This document shows, piece by piece, positions 15,724 to 20,960 of a DNA stretch of 20,960 bases; positions within the stretch are counted from its first letter, which is position 1, and every line of letters begins with the position of its first letter. The position numbers and the translations under genes are program-made. The stretch lies in assembly GCA_031409815.1 (NCBI GenBank), contig JANNXV010000150.1, positions 1-20,960 on the forward strand. Reading direction: 5' to 3'. This DNA comes from JANLUX01 sp031409815. GTDB lineage: Bacteria; Bacteroidota; Bacteroidia; AKYH767-A; OLB10. The notes below the pieces were generated by a model. That model was not told the DNA's origin. It ran no database searches and worked only from the letters and a program-made list of their open reading frames with translations.

Positions 15724-16992
15724 TTAGTAATTATATTTATCGAGCCAACGCATTTTTAAAAATTTACGTAATTCTTCTTCGCGTTGATTTTTACCGGGAT
15801 CATAAAACTGTTCGCCTGAAATAGCATCCGGAAGATATTCTAAAGGCACAAAATTATTTTCATACTGATGAGCGTATTCATACTCTTTTCCATAATTGAG
15901 TTCTTTCATCAACTTTGTTGGTGCATTTCGAAGATGCAAGGGTACTCCTAAATCAGCTGTTTGTTTCACTTTTGCCAATGCGGCTTCAATGGCCATATAA
16001 GAAGCATTACTTTTTGGTGATGTAGCCAGATAAATTACAGTTTGAGCTAAAACAATTCTGCACTCCGGATAACCAATCATTGATACTGCCTGAAAACAAC
16101 TGGTTGCAAGTATCAATGCATTTGGGTTGGCATTTCCAATATCTTCTGAGGCAAGTATCACCATTCTGCGAGCAATGAATTTTGGATCTTCTCCGCCCTC
16201 AATCATTCGTGCAAGCCAATACACTGCTGCGTTGGGATCGCTGCCACGCATTGATTTAATAAATGCTGAAATTATATCGTAATGCTGCTCGCCCGATTTA
16301 TCATATACCGCAATTTTTTGTTGTGCGATTTTGGAAACCAATTTATCGGTAATGACAACTTCTTTTGTACCTGCCGTGTTAACTACCAATTCTAAAAGAT
16401 TCAACAACTTGCGAGCATCACCTCCCGAAATCCGCAGTAGTGCATCAGTCTCAGTTAGCTCAATTTTAATTGTTTTTAGAAACTCATCTTCTTTTATAAC
16501 ACGCTTTAGTAAATCAACAAGGTCATTTTTTGATAAGTGTTGCAAAACATACACCTGGCTTCTGGAAAGCAACGGTTGAATAACTTCAAAGGAAGGATTC
16601 TCGGTGGTGGCGCCAATCAGAATGATGATTCCTTTTTCAACAGCAGCTAGTAATGAATCCTGTTGTGATTTATTGAAACGATGAATCTCATCAATAAATA
16701 AAACTGCTTTACCAGCTTCAGTTGCCTTGCCGATAACTTCTCGCACATCCTTTACTCCTGAACTAATTGCACTAAGCGTATATATAGGAAGTTGTGCATA
16801 TTGAGCCAATATAAAAGCAAGCGTGGTTTTACCAACTCCAGGTGGTCCCCATAAAATCATTGACGAAAGGGATCCGGTCTGTAACATTTTTCTAAAAACA
16901 CCCTCAACTCCGGTAAGATGTTGCTGGCCTACAATTTCATCTAATGATATTGGACGAACGCGCTCAGCTAATGGTATGCGCGAACTATTCAT
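15724..16992 (-). CDS. rarA: Replication-associated recombination protein A (RarA/MgsA), AAA+ ATPase
   Basis: RarA is a clamp-loader-like AAA+ ATPase that acts at stalled replication forks and gaps. The 422-residue protein has the standard opening (PLAERVRPISLDEIVGQQHL). Walker A is GPPGVGKTT (49-57), Walker B is VLFIDEIHRFNKSQQD (97-112) with D101 and E102, and sensor 1 is GATTENPS (127-134). LLSRSQVY (~141-148) carries the likely arginine finger. The C-terminal tetramerisation region is recognisable from SAFIKSMRGSDPNAAVYWLA and EDIGNANPNALILA. Its ATG overlaps the stop of the OmpA-family gene by 4 nt (ATGA), so translation should be coupled to that gene. murB follows after 21 nt. Nothing in the sequence suggests loss of function. 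Confidence 0.96.
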   Translation of the reverse strand: MNSSRIPLAERVRPISLDEIVGQQHLTGVEGVFRKMLQTGSLSSMILWGPPGVGKTTLAFILAQYAQLPIYTLSAISSGVKDVREVIGKATEAGKAVLFIDEIHRFNKSQQDSLLAAVEKGIIILIGATTENPSFEVIQPLLSRSQVYVLQHLSKNDLVDLLKRVIKEDEFLKTIKIELTETDALLRISGGDARKLLNLLELVVNTAGTKEVVITDKLVSKIAQQKIAVYDKSGEQHYDIISAFIKSMRGSDPNAAVYWLARMIEGGEDPKFIARRMVILASEDIGNANPNALILATSCFQAVSMIGYPECRIVLAQTVIYLATSPKSNASYMAIEAALAKVKQTADLGVPLHLRNAPTKLMKELNYGKEYEYAHQYENNFVPLEYLPDAISGEQFYDPGKNQREEELRKFLKMRWLDKYNY

Positions 16993-18902
16993 GGATTACT
17001 TGTAAGGTATGAATTACTTTTTATAGTGATTTCAATCCTATTATTTACCTGGTGATCTTCCTCTAAACAAAGTAAACTATTCGAACATTTATTCAGCAAT
17101 TTACTTTCACCATATCCTTTTGCTGATAGTCGTTCGGGTTTTACACCTCTTGAAATTAAATATTGCTGGACCAGTTCTGCTCTACGTTGAGTTAACTTGT
17201 TGTTTTCAATATCGCTCCCACGCGAATCGGTATAAGAACCGATTTCTATTTTTATTTGCGGGTTATCATCCAATATTTTTACCAGTTTTTCAAGTTCTAA
17301 ACCGGATGCTAATTCTAATTGCCAGTCTTTCTTTTTAAAATTTATACCTTTCCATATGGTCGGCTTATTAAGCTTAATACGTTCCAGTTTAATTGGCAAT
17401 ACAAAGTTTTGTGAAGTGTTTTTCCCAATAGTAGATAATGAATAGCTTGAATAATAATGATTAGGTTCATTAAAATAAAACGTGTAGTCGCAACCTGATC
17501 TCAATTTAAAATTAGCATTACCACCATCGTTTGTTTTTATAATTGTATCATGTTTGCATGAAGCAACAACTTTGATTTCCATATCAGGCAATGGCATTTC
17601 TGTTTCTTTATCTGTTGCAACAAATCTTGCAATAAGTTTTGGAGGGCTTTTAGCGAAACTAAAAATTTTATCGGAACCAAAGCGATCAGAACTAAAGTAA
17701 CCGCTACGACCTAAAGTGTCGATAATGAAACCAAAATCATCAGCAGACGAATTGATAGGTGGGCCCAAGTTTTGTGGCTTACTCCAATCTCCGTTTGAAA
17801 AATGTGTAACATAAACATCTAAACCACCTAACCCGGTATAGCTGTTTGACGAAAAATACAAAGTTGAATCATTTTGTAGAAAGGGGAATAACTCATTACC
17901 TTCCATATTAACCGACTGACCGATATTGATTGGTTTAGTCCAAACATTTGGTCCTTGCAATTTTACACGATAGATATCAGTACCTCCATAACCCCATGGC
18001 ATATCTGAACTGAAATAAATTACAGTTCCATCGTTATTGATTGCTGGATGTGCCACAGAATAATCACCGCTGTTAAAATGCATTTCGTCTTTTACCTTCC
18101 AAACTCCTTCGTTTATTTCAGCTTTAAATATTTTAAGCACATTTACATTAAGTTTATTTTTATCAATTTTATTACTTCGATAATTATTACGTGTAAAAAA
18201 CATGGTATTAAAATCTGATGAAAATACTGCAGGACCTTCGTTAAAAAGTCCGTTAACATCTCCTCTTAAAGGTTCAGGGTCTAACCAATTTCCTTTTTCA
18301 GTTTTTTTTGCATAAAACAAATCTAGATATCGCTTTCCATTAAAGTCTGATTTTGTTTTGCTAAGTCCTTTATAGTTTTTATCTGAAAGAAAAACAATTC
18401 CTGACTTATAATAAGTGGGGCTAAAGTTGTCTTCTCCCTGCATATTAAACCTCAGAACCGATACAGTAAACAACGATGAATCATCGCTAAATTGAGATAA
18501 GCTGTCGCACGACTCCATCAACCGCATTGCACGATAATCTTTACGATTAAGTTGTAGATACTCTGCAAACATTTTTTTTGCTTCTGCATAATTCCCGTTC
18601 TTCTTTAATGCTTCAGCTAAGTAAAGTTTCCATCCGGGGTTAGCATTTGGCAGTTTAAGCGCCTTTCTATACCAATATTCTGTTTTATCAGAATTACCCA
18701 TTTGCCGATAACTTTCTGCTACATTAATTATGGCTTCCGGAATTCTTTTTCGACTTAAAACCCACTCATAATCTTTTACAGCCTCAGCATATGCAAACTG
18801 CTCGTAACTCTCATTTGCATTTCTAAGTCGTATTTGCAAACAACCCGACAACAAAGTTGCACACGAAACAAAAAATAAAAAAGCCAAATTTTTCTTAATC
18901 AT
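16989..18902 (-). CDS. PorE-like OmpA-family lipoprotein (TPR, PD40 propeller, CarboxypepD-reg, OmpA)
   Basis: A lipobox ends LLSGC, so C21 is likely lipidated. Residues ~30-130 are TPR repeats (AEAVKDYEWVLSRKR; SDKTEYWYRKALKL; YAEAKKMFAEYLQLNRKDY). Residues ~150-415 form a PD40 beta-propeller with repeated FS-S/D-Y blades (GTVIYFSSDMPWGYGGTDIY; STLYFSSNSYTGLGGLDVYV; SGYFSSDRFGSDKI). Residues ~420-500 are a carboxypeptidase-regulatory-like sandwich. Residues ~525-637 are the OmpA peptidoglycan-binding domain, with the diaminopimelate-contact residues D559 (YTDSRG) and R574 (LTQRRAELV). This domain order is that of P. gingivalis PorE, which links the T9SS to peptidoglycan, but paralogues often accompany SprF/adhesin genes. 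It starts 2 nt after porP/sprF and overlaps rarA by 4 nt. An adhesin-specific anchor is inferred. Confidence 0.88.
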   Translation of the reverse strand: MIKKNLAFLFFVSCATLLSGCLQIRLRNANESYEQFAYAEAVKDYEWVLSRKRIPEAIINVAESYRQMGNSDKTEYWYRKALKLPNANPGWKLYLAEALKKNGNYAEAKKMFAEYLQLNRKDYRAMRLMESCDSLSQFSDDSSLFTVSVLRFNMQGEDNFSPTYYKSGIVFLSDKNYKGLSKTKSDFNGKRYLDLFYAKKTEKGNWLDPEPLRGDVNGLFNEGPAVFSSDFNTMFFTRNNYRSNKIDKNKLNVNVLKIFKAEINEGVWKVKDEMHFNSGDYSVAHPAINNDGTVIYFSSDMPWGYGGTDIYRVKLQGPNVWTKPINIGQSVNMEGNELFPFLQNDSTLYFSSNSYTGLGGLDVYVTHFSNGDWSKPQNLGPPINSSADDFGFIIDTLGRSGYFSSDRFGSDKIFSFAKSPPKLIARFVATDKETEMPLPDMEIKVVASCKHDTIIKTNDGGNANFKLRSGCDYTFYFNEPNHYYSSYSLSTIGKNTSQNFVLPIKLERIKLNKPTIWKGINFKKKDWQLELASGLELEKLVKILDDNPQIKIEIGSYTDSRGSDIENNKLTQRRAELVQQYLISRGVKPERLSAKGYGESKLLNKCSNSLLCLEEDHQVNNRIEITIKSNSYLTSNP

Positions 18903-18904
18903 AT

Positions 18905-19852
18905 TTAAAAATACCTTGGGCTTTTCATTTTTATTACTGAGAATCCGAAATCGTAACCTAACATTATTTCATGAGAACCTGAGTTATAATTTTTCAATTT
19001 TCCAATTGTGTAATCATATGAATAGCCGATTCTGAATTTTTTGTTTAATTGATATTCGAGCAACAATACAACCGCATCTTTTGAACGATATGAGGCACCC
19101 AACCAAAAAATATTTTTGATTAACACATTTAAATTGATATCATATTGCAGGTTTTGATTCTGCTCATACTTGATTAAAAAACTTGGTTTAAATTTTATTT
19201 CCTGCTCTGTTTCAATTACTCCTCCCATTGTAAAATAGTATCTTCTATTAAGATGATTTGGCTTTCCGGGATCTACATCAAATGTTTTAGACGCATTATA
19301 ACTAATTAAAAATGGCGCTGATAAACCTGTATAAAAGAGTGATCGGTAGTAATAAATTCCTGCGCCAACATTAGGCAGAAGGTTAGTAACATCATCTGCA
19401 TTATTGGTTTTTATCGGATCATTGGGATCGTAATAACTTAGTTTTGATAACTCCGATTTCAGGTAAGTTATTCCTCCTTGAAGCCCCACAGCCAATCTTC
19501 CTTCATTTAAATCTAAATGATACGCAAAATTGCCATACACATCTGTTTGCTTAGTAACTCCTATTTTATCTTGTTGCAAATAAAATCCTAATCCTAGTTT
19601 TTTCTTTGGAACCAAGCCATGTATACTTGCAGACTGAGTAACCGGGGCACCTTCTATTCCAGACCATTGCTTTCTATATAATAAAGTTGTGCTTATATAC
19701 TCATGACTTCCGGCATAGGCTGGATTTATAAGCAGGTGGTTGAACATATAGTGACTTTGTACCGCACTTTGTTGTGCAAAAATAGGGTTAGGCCATTTAA
19801 TTAAAATGAATAGACAAACTAAGAAACTATATTTTGCGGCTCTGCTTATCAT
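18905..19852 (-). CDS. PorP/SprF-family T9SS outer membrane protein
   Basis: The 315-residue protein has a signal peptide ending IFAQQ (about residue 27). The family signature follows at once: SHYMFNHLLINPAYAGSHEY, then YRKQWSGIEGAPVTQSASIH. The remainder alternates strand-like segments ending in GYSYDYTIGKLKNYNSGSHE and MLGYDFGF, as expected for an outer-membrane barrel. In Flavobacterium johnsoniae SprF is needed for surface display of the SprB adhesin encoded beside it, and PorP/SprF proteins generally pair with type B sorting-domain cargo. Here the start codon overlaps the stop of such a cargo gene by 4 nt, and the OmpA-family gene follows after 2 nt. It therefore most likely serves the upstream adhesin. 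Whether it is the general PorP or a dedicated SprF cannot be told from this window, but the pairing favours SprF. Confidence 0.93.
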   Translation of the reverse strand: MISRAAKYSFLVCLFILIKWPNPIFAQQSAVQSHYMFNHLLINPAYAGSHEYISTTLLYRKQWSGIEGAPVTQSASIHGLVPKKKLGLGFYLQQDKIGVTKQTDVYGNFAYHLDLNEGRLAVGLQGGITYLKSELSKLSYYDPNDPIKTNNADDVTNLLPNVGAGIYYYRSLFYTGLSAPFLISYNASKTFDVDPGKPNHLNRRYYFTMGGVIETEQEIKFKPSFLIKYEQNQNLQYDINLNVLIKNIFWLGASYRSKDAVVLLLEYQLNKKFRIGYSYDYTIGKLKNYNSGSHEIMLGYDFGFSVIKMKSPRYF

Positions 19853-20960
19853 CTTCTTAAATCAACGTAGTTTTTAAACACATCCGGAATTCCCTGAATA
19901 CTAAGAATCACAAAATAAGTACCGTCAGGCAATTTATTTCCACTTTTATCTTCTCCCTTCCATTCTTCATTATTATAGCCCGTTACTTGATAAACTATTT
20001 GACCCCATCTATTATATATTATTAATTCATTATTGGGATACTCATCAATACCTTTAATATAATACCCGTCATTTACTCCATCATTATTGGGTGTAAAGCC
20101 AGTAAAGAATTCAATAGGTGTTAAACAATCAAGTGAATCTCTTCTTCTAATTGTTATTGAACCAGTATCACGACAAGAGCCGTTACTCACAATCCATGAA
20201 AAATTATTTGATCCAATATTTAAATTCTGAACTCCTGTCAAAGCATTTGTTGAATCAAGAATGATGGCAGTGCCATTTGTCTGAATCCAATAACCAAAAC
20301 CAAACTGAGGCCGTGTAGCATCTAAAACAGTTGTGCTTCCGCATATTGTTCGATTGGTTCCCGGTATGGATGTTATGCTTGAAGCTGCTGTTACGATTAT
20401 TGTTGATGAGTCAGAACAAATTCCATCAACTACGGTCCATTGAAAGATATTGTTACCTATTGGAAGGTTGCTAACTCCTGTGGTAGCTGCGGTTGAATCG
20501 TCAAATACAATACTGAAATCGCCATTAATCACTTGCCAATATCCAAGTCCGGATGATATTGGGGTTGCTGTAATTATTGTTTGGTCTTCTCCACATATTG
20601 TAAAATTTGTTCCGGCAAAGGCTACCAGTTTTGGTGGTTCAATTAAATTAAACGTATCTGTAAATGTGCATTGATTAGCATCGGTAATAACAACCGTATA
20701 AGAATTTGCTGATAAATTTTTGATGGAATCATTAATTGCACCATTTGACCATAGATAGTTATAGGGAGGGGTTCCACCATTTAACGAAAGGTTAATCATT
20801 CCATCGCCAGTTTGAAAACAAGTAAGGTTGAAAGGTGGATTTAACAAGGGCACATCAGATATTAAAATAAAAGGACTGGGCTCATTAAGTATAATTGAGC
20901 GAACTGTTAAACAGTTGGCAGAATCTCGAACGGTAACAGTATAAGTATTCGCGTTGAGGT
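19849..20960 (-). CDS. C-terminus of a large SprB-repeat surface protein with T9SS type B sorting domain (5' end beyond window)
   Basis: The frame stays open to the window edge (369 codons plus stop), so this is the end of a longer protein. Its first residues finish one SprB repeat (NTYTVTVRDSANCLTV), and a second full SprB repeat spans about 20632-20835 (GGTPPYNYLWSNGAI; SYTVVITDANQCTF). Two PKD-like copies of ~84 residues follow (ICG...GLGYWQ...GNNIFQWTV and ICG...GFGYWI...GSNNFSWIV). The last ~87 residues are a gliding-motility-type (type B) T9SS sorting domain: FTPNNDGVNDGYYIKGIDEY, IIYNRWGQIVYQ, DGTYFVIL. A GTG at 20853 could mimic a start but lies between two SprB repeats. The product should be secreted by T9SS with help from the adjacent PorP/SprF and act as an adhesin; its ligand is unknown. 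Confidence 0.9.
   Translation of the reverse strand, partial: LNANTYTVTVRDSANCLTVRSIILNEPSPFILISDVPLLNPPFNLTCFQTGDGMINLSLNGGTPPYNYLWSNGAINDSIKNLSANSYTVVITDANQCTFTDTFNLIEPPKLVAFAGTNFTICGEDQTIITATPISSGLGYWQVINGDFSIVFDDSTAATTGVSNLPIGNNIFQWTVVDGICSDSSTIIVTAASSITSIPGTNRTICGSTTVLDATRPQFGFGYWIQTNGTAIILDSTNALTGVQNLNIGSNNFSWIVSNGSCRDTGSITIRRRDSLDCLTPIEFFTGFTPNNDGVNDGYYIKGIDEYPNNELIIYNRWGQIVYQVTGYNNEEWKGEDKSGNKLPDGTYFVILSIQGIPDVFKNYVDLRR
20149..20616 (-). repeat. Two tandem PKD-like domain repeats in the adhesin
   Basis: Two ~84-residue units share G-T-N-x-T-I-C-G, G-x-G-Y-W, T-G-V-x-N-L, I-G-x-N-x-F-x-W and G-x-C-x-D in the same order (about 20616-20389 and 20364-20149). The DNA copies are clearly diverged, so this is an old duplication. 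Confidence 0.75.

Noticed and set aside
20632..20853. Start of a separate protein at GTG 20853
   Set aside because: The same frame continues upstream to the window edge and encodes another SprB repeat, so the GTG is internal.

Overview
The window comes from a member of the Bacteroidota, most likely an environmental lineage of the Chitinophagales/Sphingobacteriales type; that placement is inference. It carries type IX secretion system (T9SS) families found almost only in this phylum: a C25 sortase-like peptidase, a PorV/PorQ barrel, a PorP/SprF protein, a type B sorting C-terminus and a PorE-like OmpA lipoprotein. Several genes are preceded by the Bacteroidota -7 promoter element TAnnTTTG rather than a purine-rich Shine-Dalgarno sequence. 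The DNA is AT-rich throughout, and I see no insertion sequence, prophage, CRISPR array, tRNA or rRNA.

Layout. The left edge (1-1903, minus strand) has a CBS-domain protein followed by the start of a one-POTRA outer-membrane barrel protein that runs off the window. Divergent from these is pdxJ (vitamin B6). Next come a minus-strand pair, serA and a DUF347 membrane protein, and divergently fbp (gluconeogenesis). A plus-strand lipoprotein (6214-7296) faces a minus-strand pair, pssA and purS (phospholipid and purine synthesis). Plus-strand 8497-14637 is a two-gene unit: a PorV/PorQ-like barrel and a very large PorU-like C25 peptidase. The right third (14650-20960, minus) is a head-to-tail chain: an SprB-repeat adhesin C-terminus with a T9SS type B sorting domain, PorP/SprF, a TPR-PD40-OmpA lipoprotein, rarA and murB. 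The first four are joined by 4-nt overlaps or a 2-nt gap.

How they work together. The right-hand block reads as a surface-adhesin module: a secreted repeat protein, its PorP/SprF outer-membrane partner and a peptidoglycan-binding lipoprotein, translationally coupled and running into rarA. The PorV-like/PorU-like pair may be an accessory shuttle and sortase of the same secretion pathway. The remaining genes are housekeeping metabolism.

Most interesting points: (i) an 8-bp tandem repeat inside the essential gene murB, encoding an extra low-complexity loop; (ii) -7 promoter elements ending 4-6 nt before the start codons of serA, pssA and murB, implying leaderless or nearly leaderless mRNAs; (iii) a 1677-residue PorU-like peptidase with an intact His/Cys pair and a possible ILEI/PANDER-like domain; (iv) the overlap-coupled adhesin-PorP-OmpA-rarA chain. 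I did not find a clearly new biological system. These are the places where something undescribed is most plausible.
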